Assembly (NCBI RefSeq): GCF_947378715.1
Contig: NZ_CANCLE010000169.1
Location: forward strand, 1 to 7,762
Reading direction: 5' to 3'
Source: Phenylobacterium aquaticum
GTDB taxonomy: Bacteria; Pseudomonadota; Alphaproteobacteria; Caulobacterales; Caulobacteraceae
Length of the DNA stretch: 7,762 nucleotides
Positions within the stretch are counted from its first letter, which is position 1. The number at the start of each line of letters is the position of its first letter. The notes below the pieces were generated by a model. The model worked only from the letters and a program-made list of their open reading frames with translations, had not been told where the DNA came from and searched no databases. Shown here piece after piece: positions 1 to 5,642 of this stretch. Both the position numbers and the translations under genes were made by a program.

Positions 1-447
1 CTCGACGCTGATGCTCCAGGCCGGCTCGTTCCAGCTGAGCTGCTGGGCGCCGAAGCCCTGGAGCAGGAAGACATCGAGCCAGAAGGCCGGCCAGGTCCGC
101 GTGCCGGTGAAACCCAGGCCCGGGTGATCGAGGCCGCGATGGATCTCCAGCAGCAGATAGACGCCGAGCACCGCCAGATGCAGGGGAAACAGCCGGCCGA
201 CCCGGCGCACGGCGTAGCGCGCGGCCTCGGCCAGGGCGTTGATCCTGCCCTGATAGGCGCTGGCGATCACGAAGCCGGAGAGGACGAAGAAGAAGTCGAC
301 GGCCACATAGCCGTTGTTCAGCCAGCGGTGGCCGTGGGTCCCGGCATTGAGGTGGAACAACACCACCGCGAGCGCGCAGACCCCGCGCCAGGCGTCGAGG
401 GCCGCGAAGCGCGCGGAGGGGGGAGCGGGGGAGGCGGGAGCGGCCAT
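1..447 (-). CDS. Acyltransferase-3 (OafA/YrhL-like) integral membrane protein, N-terminal part
   Basis: This is the first 149 residues of a membrane O-acyltransferase; the 3' end lies beyond base 1. The family moves acetyl or other acyl groups onto sugars, lipids or surface polymers at the inner membrane. What is seen: a short Pro/Ala-rich N-terminus, then the family opening LDAWRGVCAL with the R-x10-H motif on the first membrane helix (Arg21 and His32). A second helix carries DFFFVLSGF (about 51-59), a basic loop has RRVGRLFP (81-88), a third helix spans about 89-101, and the conserved PAWSISVE stretch sits at the truncated end (142-149). An in-frame TAA two codons before the ATG makes this the first possible ATG. 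The ribosome-binding site is poor: AAGGG lies only three bases away. The gene follows the P450 by 38 bp on the same strand, so co-transcription is likely. The acyl acceptor cannot be told from the sequence. Family assignment is firm; substrate is unknown. Confidence 0.88.
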   Translation of the reverse strand, partial: MAAPASPAPPSARFAALDAWRGVCALAVVLFHLNAGTHGHRWLNNGYVAVDFFFVLSGFVIASAYQGRINALAEAARYAVRRVGRLFPLHLAVLGVYLLLEIHRGLDHPGLGFTGTRTWPAFWLDVFLLQGFGAQQLSWNEPAWSISVE

Positions 448-485
448 GGGCCCTTATGCCCGGCCCGCCCCCGCAAGCCCAGGGA

Positions 486-1742
486 TCAGACCCGGGCGGG
501 AATGACCACCTTCATGCTCTCATAGCCCTTCACGAAGGACGAGTAGACGCGCTTGGGCTCCTCCACGACCTGGATGTCGGGGAAGCGCTTGAGGATCTCT
601 TCCCAGATCACCCGCAGCTGCAGCTCGGCCAGGCGGTTGCCGACGCAGCGGTGGATGCCGAAGCCGAAGGAGACGTGGGTGCGGGGCCGCTCGCGGTCGA
701 TGATATAGGCGTCCGGATTGGCGATCACCTCGTCGTCGCGGTTGCCCGAGACGTACCACATGACGACCTTGTCGCCCTTCTTGATCAGCTTGCCGCCCAG
801 CTCGAAGTCCTGGGTGGCGATGCGGCGCATGTGGGCCAGCGGGGTCTGCCAGCGGATGGTCTCGGAGACCATGGACGGGATCAGCGCCGGGTTCTCGCGC
901 AGCTTGCGATACTGGTCGGGGTGCTTGTTCAGCGCGTAGATCGAGCCGGTGATGGTGTTGCGGGTGGTGTCGTTGCCGCCGACGGTCAGCAGCACGACAT
1001 TCCCGAAATATTCGCGCGGCGTCATGTTCCGCGTCTCGGCCCCGTGGGCCAGCATCGAGATCAGGTCGCCCTTGGGCGGCGCATTGACCCGCTCATTCCA
1101 CAGGTTGGTGAAATAGGCATGGTACTCGATGAAGATCTGCATCTTCTGCTCGAGGGTGTCGATCAGGCCCTGGCCGGGGGCTGCGGTCACCACGTCGGAC
1201 CAATAGGTCAGCTTGCGGCGATCTTCCTGCGGCATGTCGAACAGGGTGGCGAGGGTCATCGCCGTCAGTTCCATTGAGACCTTGTCGACCCAGTCGAACT
1301 CCTCGCCGATCGGCAGGCTATCGAGGATGCTGGCGGCGCGCTCGCGGATCAGGGGCTCGAGGATCGCCAGGTTCATCGGCGACACGGCCGGGCTGACGGT
1401 CTTGCGCTGAACGTCGTGCTTGGGCGGGTCCATGGCGATGAACATCGGCAGGGGGCCTTCGCCGGCGTCCTGGTTGGCGATGGTGATGCCGCCCTCGGAC
1501 GAGAACACCTGGTGGTTCGTGTCCACCGCCATGATGTCGTTGTACTTGGTGATCGACCAATAGGGGCCGAACTCGTGCTCGGCCGAATAGTGGACCGGGT
1601 CCTCGGCGCGCAGGCGCTCGAAATAGGCCCAGTGGGCGTCGGCCTTGAACAGCTCCGGCTGGGCCGGATTGATGTCGGCGAGCGGCATGGAATAGGCCTT
1701 GGCCCGATGCTCGTTCTTCAGGTCGATATTGCCGTCGCTCAT
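486..1742 (-). CDS. cyp153: Cytochrome P450, CYP153 family (probable alkane/fatty acyl terminal hydroxylase)
   Basis: A complete 418-residue soluble bacterial P450. CYP153 enzymes put a hydroxyl group on the terminal carbon of medium-chain alkanes or related chains, taking electrons from a ferredoxin and a ferredoxin reductase. Seen in the sequence: C-helix HDVQR (His109, Arg113) in the stretch MDPPKHDVQRKTVSPA; I-helix oxygen-activation motif GGNDTT (255-260) with Gly in place of the usual Ala; ExxR motif ETIR (Glu294, Arg297); and heme loop FGFGIHRCVG with the heme-ligand Cys at 366. The wording of the I-helix and heme region and the VxxMDPPxH segment are characteristic of CYP153. There is no membrane anchor. 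A start nine codons further upstream (1769) is open, but the ATG at 1742 has GGGAGG six bases before it. The gene is divergent from a flavoprotein and followed by an acyltransferase; no ferredoxin or ferredoxin reductase gene is next to it. The family is confident; the exact substrate is inferred. Confidence 0.93.
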   Translation of the reverse strand: MSDGNIDLKNEHRAKAYSMPLADINPAQPELFKADAHWAYFERLRAEDPVHYSAEHEFGPYWSITKYNDIMAVDTNHQVFSSEGGITIANQDAGEGPLPMFIAMDPPKHDVQRKTVSPAVSPMNLAILEPLIRERAASILDSLPIGEEFDWVDKVSMELTAMTLATLFDMPQEDRRKLTYWSDVVTAAPGQGLIDTLEQKMQIFIEYHAYFTNLWNERVNAPPKGDLISMLAHGAETRNMTPREYFGNVVLLTVGGNDTTRNTITGSIYALNKHPDQYRKLRENPALIPSMVSETIRWQTPLAHMRRIATQDFELGGKLIKKGDKVVMWYVSGNRDDEVIANPDAYIIDRERPRTHVSFGFGIHRCVGNRLAELQLRVIWEEILKRFPDIQVVEEPKRVYSSFVKGYESMKVVIPARV

Positions 1743-1748
1743 GGTGGG

Positions 1749-1754
1749 CCTCCC
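1749..1754 (-). promoter_or_regulatory. Ribosome-binding site that fixes the P450 start
   Basis: On the minus strand this reads GGGAGG, six bases before the ATG at 1742. The upstream in-frame ATG at 1769 has no comparable purine-rich site, so the shorter 418-residue protein is preferred. Confidence 0.7.
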
Positions 1755-1770
1755 AGTCCTAATCCTCAAC

Positions 1771-1798
1771 GCCTAGGCAAACCTGACGGTGGCGTCAA
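1771..1798 (-). promoter_or_regulatory. Possible sigma-70-type promoter for the P450
   Basis: On the minus strand TTGACG (1798-1793) is a good -35 match. A 17-bp spacer leads to TAGGCG (1776-1771), which is a poor -10 match. The position, about 30 bp before the ATG at 1742, is sensible. The weak -10 would suit a promoter that needs an activator, but this is only a visual match. Confidence 0.25.
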
Positions 1799-1874
1799 CT
1801 TAATCGGTGACGCAGCGGCGCCAACCGCTCTGAGGCGGTGATTACTTTTTCTGGCCTTCAAGGTCGGGCTTAAA

Positions 1875-1886
1875 ATCTATATAGAT
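1875..1886. promoter_or_regulatory. Perfect AT-rich palindrome, possible operator
   Basis: ATCTATATAGAT is a perfect 12-bp inverted repeat, located 42 bp before the flavoprotein start and overlapping a candidate -10 hexamer (1880-1885). Such symmetry in an otherwise GC-rich sequence suggests a protein-binding site, but an AT-rich promoter core can be palindromic by chance. I do not recognise it as the site of a named regulator. Confidence 0.3.
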
Positions 1887-1928
1887 GATAGGAATTAAAT
1901 TCGCCTCAGTTTCAGCGGAGCCGGCTCC

Positions 1929-3281
1929 ATGTCCTCACGTCCCGTGGTCGTCATTGTCGGCGCTGGTTTCAGTGGCCTGCTGACCGCCCTGCACCTGGCG
2001 TCGGACCCCGGCGGGCCTCAGGTGCGCTTGGTCGAGCGGGCCGGAGTGTTCGGACGCGGCACGGCCTATTCCACGGCCAATCCGGACCATCTGCTGAACG
2101 TGCGGGTGGCCAATATGAGCGCCTTTCCCGACCTGCCGGACCACTTCACCCAGTGGCTGGCGGGCCGCAGCGGCTGGAGCGCCCATGGGGGCTTCGTGAC
2201 CCGCGGGATCTATGGCGACTATCTGCAGGACCTCTTGCGGGATGCGCTTGAGCGCCTAGGCGCCGACCGGTTGCTGCTGGAGCAGGACGAGGCGGTGGAT
2301 ATCACCCCGGCCGGCGACGGCCGGTGGCGGGTGCGGCTCGCCCTGGGGCGGGAGCTGGCGGCGGACGCCGTGGTGCTGGCCTCAGGCGTGCTCAGGCCCG
2401 CGCCGCCGGCCGGCGCCGATCCAGGGCTGTTCGCCTCGCCGCGCTATTTCGCTGATCCCTGGAGCCGCGCCGATCGGCTGGCGGCCGAGACCGGGGACGT
2501 GCTGTTGCTGGGCACAGCCATGACCATGGTCGACGCCGCCCTGACCCTGGCGCGGCCTGGTCGGCGGATCTGGGCGATCTCGCGCCGGGGCTTGCTGCCC
2601 CGCGCGCACGCCCCGGTCGCGGCGCGTCCGCCGAGCCCGGCCCCGGGCGGCTCCCCCCTGGCGGTCCTGCGCCAGGTGCGCGAGAACGCCGACAGGTTCG
2701 GCTGGCATGAGGCGGTCGACGACCTGCGGCCGCATGTGCGCAGCCTGTGGGGGCGTTGGAGCCCCGCCGAGCGCGCCGCCTTCCTGCGCCATGCGCGACC
2801 CTGGTGGGATGTCCACCGCCATCGATTGGCGCCCAGTGTCGCCCGGCAGATCACCGCCATGGCGCGGGCGCGCGACCTGACCGTGCGGGCCGGCGAGATC
2901 CAGAGCCTGGTCCCGGTCGGCGACCGCATCGAGGTGGTCTGGCGGCCCCGGGGCGGGTTGGCGACGCGGCGGCTGAGCGTCAGCGCCGTGGTCAATTGCA
3001 CCGGCCTGCTCGGCGACCTCGCCCTGACCGACGACGCCCTGCTGCGCCGGCTGCTCTCCCAGGGCCTGATCCGGGGAGACGCCCTGCGGCTGGGGCTGGA
3101 GGTCGACGCCGCCTCCCAGCCGGTGGGCCGCGACGGGACGACCCGGGTCGGCTTCCACGCGGTGGGACCGCTGACGCGCGGCGGGGTGTGGGAGAACACC
3201 GCCGTCCCCGACATCCGGGTCCAGGCCGCCGATGTGGCCGGCCAGATCAGTCGGGCCTTAACGCGGGCGGCCGCCGCCTAA
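1929..3281 (+). CDS. YdhS-like FAD/NAD(P)-binding protein (NAD_binding_9 family), possible oxidoreductase
   Basis: A 450-residue flavoprotein of the poorly characterised YdhS (COG4529) type; no reaction is established for the family. Seen: N-terminal FAD-binding Rossmann motif with the glycines of GAGFSG at 11, 13 and 16; the family signature GRGTAYST (42-49) followed by HLLNVR (54-59) and a Phe-Pro-Asp segment (66-68); a second dinucleotide-binding segment VLLLGTAMTMVDAAL (191-205), in which the middle Gly of GxG is Ala197; VVNCTGL (354-360); and the C-terminal GPLTRGGVWENTAVPDIR (413-430), strongly conserved in this family. No signal peptide or membrane segment is seen, so it is probably cytoplasmic. 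GGAG eight bases before the ATG supports the start. It is divergent from the CYP153 gene, and its stop overlaps the MFS gene's stop tail to tail. A role as electron donor to the P450 is possible, but the sequence does not show it. Confidence 0.9.
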   Translation: MSSRPVVVIVGAGFSGLLTALHLASDPGGPQVRLVERAGVFGRGTAYSTANPDHLLNVRVANMSAFPDLPDHFTQWLAGRSGWSAHGGFVTRGIYGDYLQDLLRDALERLGADRLLLEQDEAVDITPAGDGRWRVRLALGRELAADAVVLASGVLRPAPPAGADPGLFASPRYFADPWSRADRLAAETGDVLLLGTAMTMVDAALTLARPGRRIWAISRRGLLPRAHAPVAARPPSPAPGGSPLAVLRQVRENADRFGWHEAVDDLRPHVRSLWGRWSPAERAAFLRHARPWWDVHRHRLAPSVARQITAMARARDLTVRAGEIQSLVPVGDRIEVVWRPRGGLATRRLSVSAVVNCTGLLGDLALTDDALLRRLLSQGLIRGDALRLGLEVDAASQPVGRDGTTRVGFHAVGPLTRGGVWENTAVPDIRVQAADVAGQISRALTRAAAA

Positions 3282-4573
3282 GGCTCCGCGAACACCGCCG
3301 GCTCCATGCGCGGAGTCAGCAGGTGGATGACCAGCAGGGCCAGCAGATAGACCCCGCCGCAGACCCCGAAGATCGGACCATAGCCGCCCAGGTTCTGCAG
3401 CACCTGGCCCACGGACTTGGCCATGATCATGCCGCCGACCCCGCCCAGCATGCCGCCGATGCCGATCACCGAGCCCACCGCCGTGCGGGGGAAGACGTCG
3501 CCGGGCAGGGTGTAGAGATTGGCGGAGAAGGCCTGGTGGGCGGCGGCGACCAGCCCGACCAGGGCGGTGGCCAGCCACAGGTCATGCACCTGATTGAGCA
3601 GCAGATAGGGCAGGGCGGCCACGGCGCAGAGCAGCATGGTGGCCTTGCGGGCGAAGTTGAGGCTGCGGCCGGCGCGCATCAGCCGCGAGGACATCCAGCC
3701 ACCGAACACGCTGCCCAGGTCGGAGATGAAATAGACCGCCGCCAGCACCAGGCCGAAGGTGGCGATGTCGAGGCTGAAGGTCTTCTTGAAATAGTCCGGC
3801 AGCCAGAACAGCAGCATCCACCAGACCGGATCGATCAGGAACTTGCCCAGCGCATAGGCCCAGGTCTCGCGCTTGGGCAGGACGGCCAGCCAGCCGACCT
3901 TGGCGGCCGGGTCGGCGGGGTCCTGGCGGATATAGGCCAGTTCGCCGGGGGTGACCTTCGGATGCTCGCCGGGCGAGCGATAGATGGCGATCCAGGCGAT
4001 GATCCAGAACAGGCCGATCACCCCGGTGATGATGAAGGCGGCGCGCCAGCCAAAGGCCATCATGATCATGGGGGCGACGATCGGGGTGATGATGGCGCCG
4101 ATATTGGAGCCGGCGTTGAAGACGCCGGTCGCGAGCGCGCGTTCCTTCTTGGGGAACCACTCGGTGACCGCCTTGACCCCGGCCGGGAAGTTGCCGGCCT
4201 CGCCGACGCCGAGCGCCATGCGGACCAGGAAGAATTGCGAGAGATCCCGGGCCCCGGCGTGGGCGATGTGGGCGATCTGCCAGATCACAAAGGCGACGCC
4301 ATAGCCGACCTTGGCGCCGACCTTGTCCACGAAGGCGCCGAACACGAGATAGGAGATGGCGTAGGCGCCCTGGAACCAGAAGACGATGTCGGCGTAGTCG
4401 GTCTCCCGCCAGCCCAACTCCTTGGACATGAAGGGCTTGAGCACGCCCAGCATCTGGCGATCGACGTAGTTGATGACCACGGCGGTGAAGAGCAGGCCGC
4501 AGATCACCCAGCGATAGCGGCCAAGCCGGGGCTCTTCGAACGCCGGCGCGGCGGACGTGGATGGGGTGGTCAT
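3278..4573 (-). CDS. exuT: MFS transporter, ACS family, ExuT-like hexuronate importer
   Basis: A complete 431-residue inner-membrane transporter with about 12 hydrophobic helices. It is of the anion:cation symporter type (the ExuT/GudP group), which imports galacturonate, glucuronate or related acids with protons. Seen: the first helix ends in INYVDRQ (34-40), a hallmark of the group; a loop between helices 2 and 3 has DKVGAKVG (83-90); GEAGNFPAGVKAVTEWFPKK (124-143) with the following ERALATG is very close to the ExuT-type signature; a charged cytoplasmic linker spans about 199-235; and a second conserved region contains LPGDVFPR (356-363). The start has GAGGG nine bases upstream. It lies 84 bp downstream of the hydratase on the same strand, next to a pectate lyase, so a hexuronate substrate is the best inference. 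Other organic or aldonic acids handled by the same family cannot be excluded. The last four bases overlap the convergent flavoprotein gene. Confidence 0.88.
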   Translation of the reverse strand: MTTPSTSAAPAFEEPRLGRYRWVICGLLFTAVVINYVDRQMLGVLKPFMSKELGWRETDYADIVFWFQGAYAISYLVFGAFVDKVGAKVGYGVAFVIWQIAHIAHAGARDLSQFFLVRMALGVGEAGNFPAGVKAVTEWFPKKERALATGVFNAGSNIGAIITPIVAPMIMMAFGWRAAFIITGVIGLFWIIAWIAIYRSPGEHPKVTPGELAYIRQDPADPAAKVGWLAVLPKRETWAYALGKFLIDPVWWMLLFWLPDYFKKTFSLDIATFGLVLAAVYFISDLGSVFGGWMSSRLMRAGRSLNFARKATMLLCAVAALPYLLLNQVHDLWLATALVGLVAAAHQAFSANLYTLPGDVFPRTAVGSVIGIGGMLGGVGGMIMAKSVGQVLQNLGGYGPIFGVCGGVYLLALLVIHLLTPRMEPAVFAEP

Positions 4574-4657
4574 GGCCTCAAGCCCTCGCGTTTTCTTCCA
4601 GCGACATCTCGTTGTTTCCCGCCGCCGTCGCTGTGCGGTGGGATTGATCTCTCGTCT
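4574..4657 (-). other. 84-bp gap between hydratase and transporter
   Basis: This short spacer within the probable hydratase-transporter operon holds the ribosome-binding site of the transporter (GAGGG, nine bases before its ATG). It shows no convincing promoter, hairpin terminator or copy of the LacI-like operator. The two genes are therefore probably read from one promoter upstream of the hydratase. Confidence 0.4.
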
Positions 4658-5491
4658 CTAGGCCGGCTTGGCCGGAACCGCTGCGCAGCGGATCTCGCCA
4701 TGGCCTTCGAAGCGCACCGCGCCGGTCTGGCCGGCGATGATGTCATGGATTCCGGCTGCGGCCCCCGTGCAGACATATTGGCCCGCCTTGAGCGGCTTGC
4801 CCCGGCGGGCGGTGTTCTCGGCCAGGAAGCGCAGGGATTCGACCGGTCCGCCGGGCAGGATGAAGGCGCCGCCCTGGCCCATGACCTCACCCTCGATCAC
4901 CGTCTCGCAGCGCAGGTCCTCATTGGCGAGGCTGGCCCAGCCCTCGATCTCGGCGCCGACCATCAGGCCGGCGTTGTTGCCGAAGTCGGAGACCACGGCC
5001 AAGGGGCCGATGACATTGATGTCGCGGAAGGGACTGCCGGCCGGCTCCATGCCGATGTGCAGGGCGCCGATCAGGCCGTGAGCTTCCTGCGCCGTCCAGT
5101 CGAGCTTGCCGGCCGGGGCGTCGACGCCGATGCGGACCACATATTCCGCCTCGACCGCCGCGAAGCCGCCGACGAAGACCGGGAAGGGGGTGAGGTCGCC
5201 TGGGCGCACGAACCACAGGGCGCGCTTGAACACCGGCCCGCAGAGGCGACCGGCGCCCAGCGGACCCTCATGCTCGGGCGGCACACGGCCGACCTTCCAG
5301 CCGATCACCTCGTCGGGCCAAAGCGCAATGGCGGCGTCCTGCACCCGATAGGCGGTGGCGAGGTCGGGGGGGAGGTCGCCCGGGAACGTGGGCAGGGGGG
5401 TCGCGTCAAGGCGCGCACGGACGAAGCGCGCGGCGAGCGCGTTCGCTGGAAACTCTTCGGCCAGATCCGTAGCCGGAACGCTCACCCGCAT
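4658..5491 (-). CDS. 2-keto-4-pentenoate hydratase (MhpD)-like protein, FAH superfamily
   Basis: A 277-residue cytoplasmic enzyme of the MhpD/HpcG hydratase and decarboxylase group, near the usual length of about 260-270. Known members add water to, or decarboxylate, 2-oxo-enoate acids from aromatic catabolism, using a divalent metal. Seen: a conserved Lys in GWKVG (Lys66); the acidic metal-site pair in VEAEYVVRIG (Glu114, Glu116); a third candidate ligand, Glu149 in GMEPAG; and the family-like NVIGPLAVVSDFGNNAGLMVG (159-179) and later LPGGPVESLRFLAEN (212-226). The start is uncertain: ATG at 5491 has a G-run only three bases upstream, while GTG at 5485 (two codons later) would be nine bases from it. 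It is first in a probable operon with the ExuT-like transporter and divergent from the pectate lyase. No aromatic-catabolism gene is present, so a 2-keto-3-deoxy sugar-acid or other uronate-derived substrate is an inference. The fold is confident; the reaction is unknown. Confidence 0.87.
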   Translation of the reverse strand: MRVSVPATDLAEEFPANALAARFVRARLDATPLPTFPGDLPPDLATAYRVQDAAIALWPDEVIGWKVGRVPPEHEGPLGAGRLCGPVFKRALWFVRPGDLTPFPVFVGGFAAVEAEYVVRIGVDAPAGKLDWTAQEAHGLIGALHIGMEPAGSPFRDINVIGPLAVVSDFGNNAGLMVGAEIEGWASLANEDLRCETVIEGEVMGQGGAFILPGGPVESLRFLAENTARRGKPLKAGQYVCTGAAAGIHDIIAGQTGAVRFEGHGEIRCAAVPAKPA

Positions 5492-5642
5492 TCACCCCCC
5501 AAAAATCACGCCCTGACGAGCGTTGTGTTGTGTCTAAAGGAAACCGGTGTCATTTTCAAATCAAGTCCCAATCGCGAGCCGGTTTGCCCAGACCGGGCCG
5601 GCGGGCGCATAGGGACGCGGCAGGGAGTGGAAGAGCAGGGTC
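5492..5642. promoter_or_regulatory. Divergent promoter region between hydratase and pectate lyase
   Basis: This 151-bp gap holds the 5' regions of both hexuronate-pectin arms and one strong palindrome (5536-5555, listed separately). On the minus strand TTGAAA (5559-5554), a 17-bp spacer and TAGACA (5536-5531) form a weak candidate promoter for the hydratase operon whose spacer is covered by the palindrome. Toward the lyase, the purine-rich GGAAGAG (5629-5635) sits seven bases before the ATG. I saw no clear plus-strand promoter hexamers. Confidence 0.55.
5536..5555. promoter_or_regulatory. Putative LacI-family operator
   Basis: This 20-bp imperfect palindrome is centred on ACCGGT and has 8 of 10 base pairs symmetric. 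The inner 14 bases, read on the minus strand as TGACACCGGTTTCC, match 7 of the 8 defined positions of the LacI-family pattern TGnnAnCGnTnnCA. The site lies between divergent pectin and hexuronate genes and inside the spacer of a candidate promoter, as expected for a sugar-responsive repressor. The regulator itself is not in the window. Its identity and ligand (possibly a hexuronate or ketodeoxy acid) are inferred only from context. Confidence 0.55.

Larger units (their letters stand above)
1743..1928. promoter_or_regulatory. Divergent promoter region between P450 and YdhS-like flavoprotein
   Basis: This 186-bp gap holds the 5' ends of both divergent genes. It contains no open frame resembling a protein. 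About 1840-1900 is markedly AT-rich compared with the rest of the window. Structures seen are a perfect 12-bp palindrome (1875-1886), a pair of 8-bp inverted repeats CTGAGGCG (1830-1837) and CGCCTCAG (1902-1909) flanking the AT-rich part, and a short hairpin ACCGC/GCGGT (1824-1828/1835-1839). A weak plus-strand promoter can be drawn: TTCAAG at 1857-1862, 17 bp, then TATAGA at 1880-1885, so the palindrome would overlap the -10 element. GGAG at 1917-1920 is the ribosome-binding site for the gene starting at 1929. Shared regulation is an inference. Confidence 0.55.

Noticed and set aside
456..1277. Plus-strand open frame opposite the P450
   Set aside because: The composition is typical of an antisense shadow and the opposite strand encodes an unmistakable P450 with all heme motifs.
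1743..1769. Nine-codon N-terminal extension of the P450 (start at 1769)
   Set aside because: The GGGAGG site at 1749-1754 is well spaced for the ATG at 1742, and the extension has no ribosome-binding site.
3266..3275. Perfect palindrome GGCGGCCGCC at the end of the flavoprotein gene
   Set aside because: It has no loop and encodes the alanine-rich C-terminus; high GC alone can explain it.
4578..4607. Nine-residue reading frame (MSLEENARA) ending four bases before the transporter ATG, a possible leader peptide
   Set aside because: There is no attenuator-type hairpin, no informative codon run and only a weak ribosome-binding site; such short frames arise by chance.
1920..5051. A 12-base string GCCGGCTCCATG present at 1920-1931, 3297-3308 and 5040-5051
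   Set aside because: The copies do not extend beyond the core and two fall in codons for Met-Glu-Pro-Ala; chance recurrence of GC-rich codons is enough to explain it.
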